DNA from: Anagrus nilaparvatae
Lineage: Eukaryota; Arthropoda; Insecta; Hymenoptera; Mymaridae
Assembly: GCA_022575985.1 (NCBI GenBank)
Contig: JAKSXM010000007.1
Location: 34,412,501-34,476,500, forward strand
Length of the DNA stretch: 64,000 bases
Direction of reading: 5' to 3'
This document shows, piece by piece, positions 23,035 to 33,115 of this stretch. A model generated the notes under the pieces. The model saw nothing but the letters and a program-made list of their open reading frames with translations, had not been told where the DNA came from and made no database searches. The stretch's first letter is position 1. Each line of letters opens with the position of its first letter. The translations under genes and the position numbers were made by a program.

Positions 23035-23583
23035 TCTGAGCCCAAGAGGCCGTGTTTGGAAGTAAACGATGTGCCAGTATCAGAATCAATGCCTAGCAGT
23101 CCCATAAAATCTGAAGATGAGACAAGTAATGAGGGTATGATGTTAGTTGTAGATGACAATCCAAAAATTTCTAGTGGACGAGGTATAAGTAAACGTGGTC
23201 GACCACGTGGCTCAAGAGGTAAACCAAGACTTCCTACCGAATCAGTTAGTAGCTGCGAGCGGATAGTCCCTAAAGATGGTGATGGTCCTGTTAGCGTTGG
23301 TCCTATGCAGACCCCTCCAGGTATAAGAAGGGGTCCTGGAAGGCCTAGACTAAAACAATCTGGTCCTGCTAATCAAGGCTATCGGGTCACTAATTATCAA
23401 CATCAAAATCATACTATTTATCATCCACCACAGCCTCAACAGCAACAAATCCAACAATATTCACAACAGCAGTTTCATCATCAACAAAAAACAATGCCAG
23501 TACCATTAAGAACACTCGCTGGACCTTTTGGTTTTTATACTCAACAACCACTACCAATTCCACCGACTGATCCTCCTGGTTAA
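23035..23583 (+). CDS. Ino80: Ino80 last exon (C-terminal tail with AT-hook-like motifs)
   Basis: After the acceptor GTTGAATAG the exon continues in phase 0 with SEPKRPCLEVNDV and runs 182 codons to TAA (23581-23583). The tail is low-complexity. It has an acidic/serine stretch, a basic AT-hook-like KRGRPRGSRGKPR (about 23191), a second GRPR core in RRGPGRPRLK (about 23326), and a glutamine/histidine-rich region (HHPPQPQQQQ-type, 23400-23490). It ends in a proline-rich QQPLPIPPTDPPG. Such tails vary between species and probably help DNA binding. The short intron (22955-23034) is AT-rich with a normal GTAAGT...TAG frame. A possible polyadenylation signal AATAAA lies at 24145. Confidence 0.9.
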   Translation, partial: SEPKRPCLEVNDVPVSESMPSSPIKSEDETSNEGMMLVVDDNPKISSGRGISKRGRPRGSRGKPRLPTESVSSCERIVPKDGDGPVSVGPMQTPPGIRRGPGRPRLKQSGPANQGYRVTNYQHQNHTIYHPPQPQQQQIQQYSQQQFHHQQKTMPVPLRTLAGPFGFYTQQPLPIPPTDPPG

Positions 23584-23910
23584 TTAAGTATTTTTTTTTT
23601 AAATATTTAATTAAACTATGTACTATGTATAATATTATAATATATTATGTGAATATGTTGCAGTCACTTTGGTGAAACAAGTGAGTTTATAAAATTACTG
23701 GTGGTTTTATAAAATTTTTCGATTTCTTAGACAACGATGTTAAGAAATGAAATTCAAGAAAATAGCTAATCATAGTTGTAAAACTAAATTTCAACAAAGT
23801 TACTATAAACGTACATTTTACTCCAGTCAAATCACGGTTTAGAGAGTTTAATTAATGTTCATCACCAGATTTGGTCTATTTTGAATATTGAAGTTTTATT
23901 ATTAAAAATT

Positions 23911-24160
23911 GGGGCTACGCCTTTAAATTTGCAAAAACTACCCTTAAAAAGGGATATTTTTTATATATTCGCTATTTGAGCGTCCAAATTTGGCCTATTT
24001 AGGTTTTTCGGGCGCTGATCACGAATTTCGGAGTCCTATGTTCATGTATCCGAACTTAGAGTGTCTATTTTAGGTGTATTTTTTGCAAGTTTAAAGATGA
24101 AGCTCCAATTCGTTGTTGACAGGGCCCCAGTTTAATAGAGACCAAATAAAGTGAAGGCCA
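23911..24160. repeat. Dispersed ~160-bp repeat, family C, single diverged unit
   Basis: TTTAAATTTGCAAAAACTAC, CCTTAAAAAGGG, TTTTTCGGGCGCTGATCACG and AATTTCGG occur in the same order as in the units at 7170-8040 and 44930-46120. It lies in the presumed Ino80 3' flank. Confidence 0.7.
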
Positions 24161-24659
24161 GTAACTAAAAACCCTCGAGGATTTGGCTGGAGTATAGTAA
24201 TTTTGTTAAATATTATTTTTTATTACCGTTTTCAAAAAAGTTACTATACGTCAATAAATTTACTAAACAGCCTCAATAATTTTATAGAATTTCTAATATT
24301 CGACTAGTAATTTTGCTGATAATTATTTTTTAAAATTGTTTTCAAAAAGTTACTATCTGCCTTGATAATTTTATAAAATCACTAGTATTTTATAAAGTCG
24401 CTGGTTTCACTAAAATAACTGCGACATAAATATATATATGCTAATTATTGTCTTATTTTGTACAAATGTTAATATGATTTTGATGAATTGAAAAACAAAA
24501 TTTAAATTCTTATGTATTGCATTTATATGCCGCAATCTTTTTTTTGAATTCTGTCACTTTATAAAAAGACTAGGCTATTTATGAAGTGGCGATGCCAGAT
24601 TAGACGCTTTACATTTTAGATTAAAATTACCATAAAAATAACAAAAGCAATAGTCATTT

Positions 24660-25375
24660 TGAAGGGAGCGTAAAAAATTATTTTAATAATCTTAAAATTT
24701 ATCATTTTGAAAATTTACCAGAGACTATTGCAAGTTCTTCTAACTCAAATCAATTTTCCCACATATTTACAAGTTCGGTTCAACTGCTTAATAATGATGC
24801 AGAGGTAATTATTAAATCTTTTTTTTTAGTAAAAAACCTTTGTAAACCTTCTATTCTATTTACCTTTATTTTATATAATTTTAAAAATCTGTTTACATTT
24901 GCTTTCACGTGGAAACCACAGATGCTGTAAAAAATGCAATAGTCCTATTAGAAAAAATATTAGCAATATATTTTGTTTGTTTTGTTCAAATGAAACTTAT
25001 AATGGTATGAAAAGAGCGGCTGAGGCCATGTTGCAAAAAAGTAATAAAAAATTTTGTCCAATTAATATTGGAGAACAGTTTTGATAGCAGCAAAGTGGTA
25101 GATTTTCGGAATGAGCTTTATCAAATTTCAACGACTGTTATTACCTTAAATAATTCGTATTTACAAAATGAAATACAGCCAACAGAAATTGAAATAAATG
25201 AGTCTCTTCAAAAAGCAGGCATTTCTTTGCGAGAAGCAGCTGCGAAAATTTTTATTTTCGGTGGCCAGGATGTTAGCAAATGCAATTGCGCAGCTTTAAA
25301 AAATAAATGTAAAACCTTAAAATGCTAATGTTTTGAAAACAAACTTTTATGCAATTCTTGATGTCATGGCAAATA
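24660..25375 (+). pseudogene. C-terminal part of a Ginger/KRBA2-type integrase transposase
   Basis: Three blocks are read on +. The first (24675-24806) gives FENLPETIASSSNSNQFSHI and ends NNDAE before a donor-like GTAATT. The second (about 24900-25084) has a four-cysteine zinc-ribbon pattern (CCKKC...FCLFC), then RAAEAMLQKSNKKFCPINIG. The third (25068-25375) has FRNELYQISTT, AGISLREAAAKIFIFGG and a CXC-type cysteine cluster (CNCAALKNKCKTLKC). After in-frame stops it continues with CFENKLLCNS and CHGK. The order SNK..P..IG, ISLREA, GGQ and Cys-rich tail is what I know from the C-terminus of Ginger-type integrase proteins and their domesticated relative KRBA2. At least two stops and a frame change between blocks 2 and 3 mark it as a pseudogene. 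The integrase core is missing. Confidence 0.6.
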
Positions 25376-25619
25376 AAACATAGTTCATTTTTTTATTAAA
25401 ATACAAAAATACGTTTAAAAAATATTGCTAATAATTTTTTATATTTATGTTACAATTAAACAAAATTTATTATTCTACAATAAGAAGATGTGTGAAATAT
25501 TTATTTATTTATTTAGAAAAAATTTGTCGCAGGCGTGGCCGATGCGCAATGTATTACAGTTTTTTACAATATAATATAATTTAATTTGATTACATGTACG
25601 TATGAGTACTTATAAAATA

Positions 25620-26586
25620 CACGGAAAAAAATTCTAAGTTGTATTGACAAATAACTTTGTTGAAATATGCCAAGAAAGTATTTGTTGAATTGTCATAGTT
25701 ACTTAGTTGATTCAAACAGAGTGAAAATTTTATTTAAAAAAAATTATTTTTTTATTTTTTTTTTTATTTATTTTTTTTTTTTTTAATTAATTATTTTTTT
25801 TTTTTATAATTATTTTTTTATATTTATTTATGTACTTATAGGTATATATTTATTAATTTAAAATCTGTTAAAAAAAACCGAAGAAAAATTTTGACTGCTA
25901 CTGGGATCGAACTGAGTACCGCGGCTTCCGAGACAGCGTGATTATCCATTCTGCTAACAGGACACTTGTATTTAATAAAAAAATTTTAAGTACTATATGT
26001 TACAGATAATAATTTTAGAAATTATATGCAGAGTAAATTATACATACCCAGCGAAATGCATATTTAAAAATAATAGTTAAAACTATCATAAATAATTTTT
26101 AGGAAATCCCATTTCTTTATTATAATAATAATGAATAATAATATAAGCAAAAGTAAATTATGCATACCCGCAGTGAAATTCATATTTAAAAATAATACTT
26201 AAAACTATCAATTTTTAGGAAATTCCATTTCTTTATTGAATAATAATATAAACAAAAGCGCGCTGCTGAAAAAGAAGAGCATAATAGGATAGAAAGAAAA
26301 AGAATGAATAAATATTTTAATATAAAAGAAAAAGCATTGACCTAACTATTAAAATTAATCATATTAATGTTGTAGGTTGTTGGTTTATCTAACACTATGT
26401 TGATTCAACAAAGATTTAAGTGATTAACTTAACAATTTTAATTTTGCTTGAATCAACAAAGTATTTGTTGGTTTAATGTTTTTATTTGACAATTCAACGT
26501 TTAATCTTTCCATTCAACAAACTTACAATACTAATCATATTTCAGTAACGTAATACGTTTAGTTTGTCTTATATTTTTTTTACGTG
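25620..26586. mobile_element. TA-flanked non-autonomous element nested in the Ginger-like copy
   Basis: TA|CACGGAAAAAAATT at 25618 and ATTTTTTTTACGTG|TA ending 26588 form inverted ends. They resemble the CACTGAAAAAAA ends of the MITE at 20836. The interior has GTTGAATCAACAAAG-like palindromes near both ends, poly-T/AT tracts, a tRNA-like block and a tandem pair of ~125-bp repeats (26028-26150, 26154-26262). No open gene. Confidence 0.55.
25897..25972 (-). other. tRNA-like sequence (SINE head or decayed tRNA)
   Basis: Reading -, GTTAGCAGAATGGATAAT is an A-box-like D arm. GTTCGATCCCAGT supplies the B box 40 bases later. A T-stem and acceptor can be drawn only with mismatches, and the anticodon stem is weak. 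It may be a SINE head carried inside the TA-flanked element, or a transfer-RNA pseudogene. Confidence 0.4.
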
Positions 26587-27285
26587 TAGTATAAAAATAA
26601 TATAATATAATTATAATTAAAAATATTAATAAAATAATATGATATAACATTAAAAGAAAAAGAAAAATTAAGTATACATTATGTTATACATAAATTTTGA
26701 AAATTAAATTTTGAAAATTAAAATAAGTGTTGATTTATTGAAAATTCGCTTGTAAATAAACATAGGTATTTAAGATATATAATAATAAATTGGAAATTCA
26801 TTTTTAAATTTATAAATACATGAAATGAAAAATTTATTTATAGAAATTATTATAATTTAATTATTGATTTTTAATTAAAGTCTTCTTTACAAAAATTTTG
26901 AAACAAAAATAAAAATAAAAATAAGTACATAATACTAGACATAATTATAAAGTACAATATTTATCATAATTTGATTGTTTTGTTTTGAATTAAATATTTA
27001 AATTTAAAGAAAAATATAAAGCAAATAATTAACTAGATTTAAAATGTGTATAGTAATAAATTGAAAATTCAAATGCAAGTTAAGGATAAGATACTTGAAT
27101 TAAAATATTAATGATATTAAACTGAAAATTCACTCGTAAACTTATAGATAAAAGAATTGAAATATTTTTATAGAAATTACTATAATTTAGTTATCGATTT
27201 TTATTTAAATTCTTAGTAAGTAAATTTTTTTTTTTTTTTTTTTTTTAGGAAAATTATATTTAATGAACGGAAAAATACAAATTAA

Positions 27286-27713
27286 TTAAATTACAGTGAA
27301 TAAATTTTCAAGATCAGTAGTTGGCGTGATAGGTTCAGATGTTTGACCCTTTAGCTTTGCAAAAATGGCACCTTCATAAGAATAAACGTATATATCTTTA
27401 TTATTTTGGAAATGCTTTTTGACGCGTTGATATTCAGTGTATAATTCATTACTTAAAAGATCATTACAATATATTTTCTTGTTTGCTTGTACATGAGAAA
27501 AAAGCTGAATTTAAAATTTGTGCAAATTTGATCAATACTAGTTTCTGCAACAATGATTGCTTGGCGAAGAGTTTTTATTTCATTATTTGATGAAGAGATT
27601 TGTTCTATATTATTCAATACTTGAAAATTAACATTTTTTAATTCTTGAGCAATTTCTTGTAAGGATATCCCAAAACCTTCTAATTCTTTATAACATCCCT
27701 GAATAAGTTGCAT
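27286..27713 (-). pseudogene. Coiled-coil protein with FP-like C-terminus, one frameshift
   Basis: On - the frame starts near 27713 (MQLIQGCYKELEGFGISLQE) and shows a heptad-like coiled coil to about 27510. A frameshift in a T-rich run near 27508 then changes phase. The other frame continues HVQANKKIYCNDLLSNELY, a YEYQRVKKHF-type helix, DIYVYSYEGAIFAKLKGQTS and TTDLENLF, to a TAA at 27286-27288. A coiled coil followed by IY.N..L....Y...R....F....Y.Y...G.IFAK resembles the FP-type (Pfam Baculo_FP C-terminal) proteins carried by many insect transposons. It lies inside the Ginger-like inverted ends, facing the transposase remnant. The link between the two is inferred. Confidence 0.4.
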
Positions 27714-28734
27714 AATATCATTATTTAGTATTAGCTCTTGAAGCTCAGGTATTGCGATTAATGAATGAGAATTTCATAGATATTTCAAATATATAAATTT
27801 AATGAATTAAAATAAACAAATACTGAGAACTAAGGTAAAGAAACATTTATCATATGATTGTCGATAAGTTAGAAAAGATTTGTTTTATACAATCATATAA
27901 TATGAAATTTAACACTATTTGAAGTTGATAACCACTGACATGAATTGCATGAGGCTTAAAATTTTTAACTAATTTTTACAAAACACTAACACTTTTTATG
28001 TTTAATTATCTGATTAAACCATTTCACAATTTTAAGAATATATTTATAAATACTTAGAAAAATTATTTAACGCTTTGAAAAATAAGAAAAAAGAAAAATT
28101 TGAAGAGTGATCCATCCGACAACTTTGTACTCATACGCACATGCGCACAACATGATGTCGACATATATGAGATTAAATGAGGCATATAATGATAAATTTT
28201 CAAAACTCAAAAACGCTTAGTACTATTGTATTTTTTTAATGCTCCTAAAATAATATTTTTCGCTCACTACAAAATGATTGGTACTTTTTTATTTTTATGG
28301 TAACTTTAACCTAAAATGTAAAGTGCCTAATCCGGCATAATCACTTAAAGACTATTGCCTAGTCTTCTTATAAAGTGACGGAATTCTAGAAAACGACTGC
28401 CACATATTATATGAAGATAATGAGAAAATTCTTAATTTAAAAAATTTAATTGTGTTAATATTATTAAATATTTATACATTATGAATAATTGATGAAATAT
28501 TATTTGGTATTAAAAATTATAGCGTTTAAATATTTTATTTGAAAGAAAACAAGAAAATATTTTGTCAATAGTTGTTTGTAATGATTTATACAAAAAAGTT
28601 TTTATATAAGAAATTTCTGACAAAAGATTGTATTCAAATTGATCGTATACTATAGTAATACATTTAAAGAGCTTGAAATAATAATTATAAATAAATTAGA
28701 ATAGATTAATTTTTTTTTTTTTTTAACAAATAAA

Positions 28735-30600
28735 CTATTTAAACAATTATATTTAATTGACCGATTTTCGAGTGAACAATATTAAATAGATTTACAAACT
28801 CGTCACCCTCACTTTTCATGTGCAGAAGCTTGTTGTCAACTCTTTTTTTTTATTAAAACATACTAAGCGGTGATATAAGATAAATTTTTAAACTTATTTA
28901 AAAAATGTTTAATTTTCGCGGATTTTACTTTCGGTAAAGAAGGTAGCTAGCGTTTCCATCAGCACTAACACATAGATCTCAACAGTATGGCTGTGTGCGT
29001 TAGTGCGTGTGTCGTGGACGCTGATGTAAACACGTCCTTATTTTTTCTTATGTACATTCTAAATGTCAGTTTTAGCATTTGTGGAGACGACTCACATTGC
29101 TTCATCCATCTATTTTGTATATAGGAAATGATGTTATACATATTTTATTATATAAATGAATGTTATAACTTAGAGCGTTGATCGGTCTAAGCTCTATATG
29201 AAAATTCAGGAGGGAAGGATTTGAAAATGAAATCCAAAATCAAAAATAAAATTTTTTTATAAAAAGTTATTATAATATCTCAATAGTATGTAAATAAATT
29301 TTAGATATTTATATTAACTACTTTTGATGTTATAGCTACTTCACCGAGAGTAGTCGCAGTTCGATTATTTCATTTTTTTCGTTCGAAACCAATTTCTTGA
29401 GTGCCAATTAATTAGGAAATTATTATAAGTAAAACACTTTTTCAATACGTAATACGTAAAAATTAGTACAGCAATTACTTATGTGAAGGGTTACTGTATG
29501 ATCCTGGTATCGCTTAGTAATCGGTAAGTAACTTTTCTTTTCAATATTTAACTCGAAACTACTTTTTTTGAATTGGCGTGTGTATTATTCAAAAACGGCT
29601 AATCCGATCTGCTTGAAAATTTTTTTTGCAACATTATATACCTATTTTGCTCTAGATAAACCTAAGTGTTGTAAAATATTTTACCTTTTGGCCTATTTTA
29701 AAGTCCGTAAAAATGGTCAATTTTTCAGAAAACGTTCCCATTTTTGCAAAATAATTTTTTTAGGTTCATCTAGAATGTACAAGCTCCAGATGTCACGCCG
29801 ACTTTCAACAGCTGTACCTCCGCTGTCTTATAAAATTTTTTTCCCGAAATTTAGAATTTTCAATTTCAATAAATAAAAATTATTCTCCTAAAATATTATT
29901 CATTTATTTCAACTCTTTCATAAAAAAAGTCATATCTGAAAAAAAAAATAGCATTTCATAGCCTTCCCCCCTTAATAATAATTTTTGTTACTCGACTGTA
30001 ATTTTTAAAGTGAATAATATCAAATAAATTTACAAATTCATCACCCCCCATTTTCATATGCGGATGCTTATTCTCATCTCAATATGTCAAAAAATTCATT
30101 CGAAAAAAGGTCAATAAAATATAATTGTTAAAAAATTACAGTCGAGTAACAAAAATTATTATTAACTTTCATATAGAGCCTAGACGGTGTTAATTAATAA
30201 ATAATATAAATAAATATATATAACATATTTCCTGTATACAGATCAGATGGCTGAAGCAATGTGAGTCGTCTCCACAAGTGCTAAAACTGCCATTTAGAAT
30301 GTATATAAGAAAAAATAAAGACGTGTTTACATCAGCGTCTATGGCACATGCACTAACACACACACAGAGACACACACATAGCCGTACTGATGAGATCTAT
30401 GTGTTAGTATTCATCGAAAAGCTAGGTTTAAAAATTCATCTAATATACCGCTTTGTATGCTTTAATAAAAAAAAAAGAGATGACAATAAGCATCCGTATA
30501 TTAAAAGTGGTGGTGATGAATTTGTACATTTATTTGATATTGTTCACTCGGAAAAAGGTCAATAAAATAAAATTGTTTAAAAATTACAGTTGAGTAACAA
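28735..30600. repeat. Long palindrome (foldback-type element) 3
   Basis: The left arm (28735-29160) and right arm (30190-30600) are inverted copies. Paired landmarks include GAGTGAACAATAT / ATATTGTTCACTC, CACATAGATCTCA, GTTTACATCAGCG and GGAGACGACTCACATTGCTTCA / TGAAGCAATGTGAGTCGTCTCC. The right arm has a longer CA run (30355-30380). The spacer of about 1 kb holds a smaller palindrome and no recognised gene. Confidence 0.85.
29966..30166. mobile_element. Short MITE-like palindrome (~200 bp)
   Basis: TTAATAATAATTTTTGTTAC, then TCGACTGTAA, at the left is inverted at the right (ACAGTCGAGTAACAAAAATT). A third copy of this end occurs alone at 30586-30612 at the boundary of the larger palindrome. 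The interior repeats the CATCACC...CATATGCGGATGCTTATT phrase of the surrounding arms, so the two structures share ancestry. Confidence 0.6.
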
Positions 30601-31296
30601 AAATTATTATGAAACTATTTAAAAATAATTTAACTTACAGTCAAGTTTATAAGCTTTTTATAAATATTTATTAATAAATGATAAAGAAATAAATTATATA
30701 TAGTAGGTTAAAATAATAAACCTTTGTAATTATTATAAATAATTCGATTAATAATTGTTTTTAAAAAAATGTAAATATTCTTAACAATAGAAGAAAAAAT
30801 TGAACTACTAAAAAAGTGTGCATATAATTTATTTAAAATCTTAAGTATATTTATAATGTGTGTAACACTGTATTTTAGCAATAATAAATAAATATAATAA
30901 TAATAATTAACTTAATAATGTTTTATATTGCCAAAATACAATGTTACTTTTAAGAGAGGAGGGGTTTTACCTGTTTTATTATAGTGTGGTATGTAAAAAT
31001 ACACACACATACGCCTGGCAGCATGCAATGGAAAAAGGATTAATAAGTTAATTTTTATAAGACAAATTAATAATTTAATTTAAATGATCATTATATATTT
31101 TAATTTAATAAATTTTAATTGTTCAAAATTATAAAAATATTTTACATAATTTTCGGTGGCCACACTCATACTATCTTATCATGCATACATACAAATATTT
31201 ATATACCGGTTTAATAAATCAAAAATGTAAATTCGCGACTATTAGAATTCCGCGTGGTTAACCATTTATATAATTTTATTAATCATTTACTCACGA

Positions 31297-31700
31297 CGTC
31301 GCTCCTTTTCTTCTATTAAAAATCTTGACTTAGAAAATAGTGATTCGACGTGTGGACCTTTATGGAGAGACTCCTGGTGGTGGGATGAACCTCATCTACA
31401 GGGCAACTAACCCTATTCTTCTTGAAAACGTTCTCCATCCTCACTCATGTAATTTTCTATAATTTAGAAGGTCCCACTACGCGAACACATTTTAGCACGA
31501 TATACGATGCATGCTTTATAATAAAGTCACCTGGAGAGCATATCTCATCTACAGGGACAGAAAGGAGCGCGCGCGAGATTACATAATTCGTCCGATTTCC
31601 ACGAAATCCGAGGGACGAGAGAGAGAGTTATTTCTTTGAAACTCACGTGATCCCCACTTATCGATCAATAATATCGATTTTAGCGCCGTAATTCACACTT
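31297..31700. promoter_or_regulatory. GC-richer, non-repetitive block; candidate promoter or first exon
   Basis: Sequence complexity rises sharply: CTCACGACGTCGCTCC, GCGCGCGCGAG, GAGAGAGAG and two ATCGAT sites near 31660-31680 within a few hundred bases. It shows none of the repeat families of the window. No open frame of note. GAGA and CGAT-type words are common in insect promoters and insulators, so a regulatory or 5' untranslated role is plausible, orientation unknown. Confidence 0.3.
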
Positions 31701-32361
31701 GAATTACTTAATAAATAAGCGCGATTTTTAATTTGAAATTATTCAAAAGGTGTATAAAAACACCGCATTAAATTAATGTGTTTTATATTTCTGAGTAGAC
31801 ATAGGTTTTCTGAAAAAATAGCCTTTGTATTGTTATCTGTCTTAATCGAAAGATTATAATAATAATGTTTTTTTTTGAAAATTGGATTGGAACGTCCAGA
31901 AAATTTAAATTTCAATTGAGTTTAAAAGGGAAAATTCAAAAAACTTTGATTTTCACTCTTGTCAATATTTCATTCTCAATCTGAGAACCTCTTCAGGACC
32001 TTTATTTTTTTAGAAATAATTTTTTAATTTTACAAAATATTACATTAAAATGTTTGAATTACATATTTAAATATTTTCCATGCTTTTCAACGTTCTTACA
32101 ATTTTTTGTTTGTTTTCGATACTATGTAGAGAAGTGAGTAAGAACATTTTTTTCTAATTTCTTGCTTGAGCTTGACCAAAAAAATGGCCAAAAACTGTTT
32201 TTTGATGAATTTTTAATGAGTTGCTTGACTGCTTTTAGAATATTTCTGGCTAAAGTTATCGTATGCAAAAAAAAATGGAAAATTTTCGTTTTGAGAGTTC
32301 TATAGAACTGTGGCGGTAGGGCACCGTAAAAAAAATTTTTTTTTTACTAAAATTGGAATAG

Positions 32362-32930
32362 TGTTACGTATCCTGAGGTTCAATTTGCGATACGTAAATA
32401 ATAAATAGATATAAATAAGTTGTATCCTGGGGATATTGAGTGCCCCAGGTATTTTAATACTTAAATTGGCTGGTTGGTAGATAAATGTTGTAGATGTATA
32501 AATATGTTGAAAATAGCTGGTGGAACTTAACTGCGTTAAGTTCGAGATTATAGAAGGAATTGTCACTATTAAATAAATACACTGAGCACATTTGGTTAAG
32601 TTAATGACTTTATTATAAGTTAAGATAAATATGCGTCTAAGTCAATAAATCTAAGTGAATGATTATACTGAAAAGATTGTTCTAATTAACTCCTAAACTG
32701 GACCTGATGTTAATAGGTCAGTTATCATGGGAGGATGTAAGAGGAACTGAGAGGAACTGGATTTAGGGCAGTTGCGGGTATCTTATATAAACCAATTAGT
32801 AACTGCCCAGGTACTTAAATTTAGGTGGGATCGCCCAATACGCGAAAGCGTCATTCAAGTCACGTCCAATTAACGAAGGCATCCCTGATTATTTTGGGGG
32901 AAATCAAGAAGGGGATTTATTCAACTTTTC
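32362..32930. other. Unassigned non-repetitive block, possible solo LTR
   Basis: The block begins TGTTACGTATCCTGAGG, an LTR-like start, and contains ATTAAATAAATACACTG, a TATA-like stretch and short palindromes (AACTGCGTTAAGTT). I could not find the matching right end or a target duplication, so the LTR reading is tentative. No gene was seen. Confidence 0.2.
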
Positions 32931-32939
32931 GGTGCCTAA

Positions 32940-33115
32940 AATATTTGCAATGATAGCATTGATAAATTAGTATTGAATTTAGCAGAAACTATACCTCAAT
33001 TTAATTTTTTTTTCGTATAGTGTCCCGTTTCTTAGAAAATTTGAAATAATAGTATTGAATGTAGCAGAACTACTATTGTACTATTTTTAAAATTGTAATT
33101 TCAATTCTATTTATG
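32940..33115. repeat. ~118-bp repeat, family D, diverged copies
   Basis: TGCAATGATAGCATTGA...AGTATTGAATTTAGCAGAA occurs here about 1.5 times. The same unit is tandemly repeated at 41600-42070. Confidence 0.6.

Larger units (their letters stand above)
24546..28386. mobile_element. Ginger-like TIR DNA transposon, degenerate
   Basis: Inverted ends of about 80 bp start GAATTCYGTCACTTTATAA and share AAGACTAGGC, TTTACATTTTAG and GGATTAG-type phrases at 24546 and 28386. The 3.84-kb interior holds a decayed + strand gene at the left and a decayed - strand gene at the right. A separate TA-flanked element (25620-26586) lies between them. The integrase domain expected of an autonomous Ginger element is absent, so the copy is dead. 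Superfamily naming rests on the C-terminal protein motifs described below. Confidence 0.6.

Noticed and set aside
32362..32930. Solo LTR
   Set aside because: It has an LTR-like start, but no matching CA end or target duplication could be found. Listed only as a tentative block.
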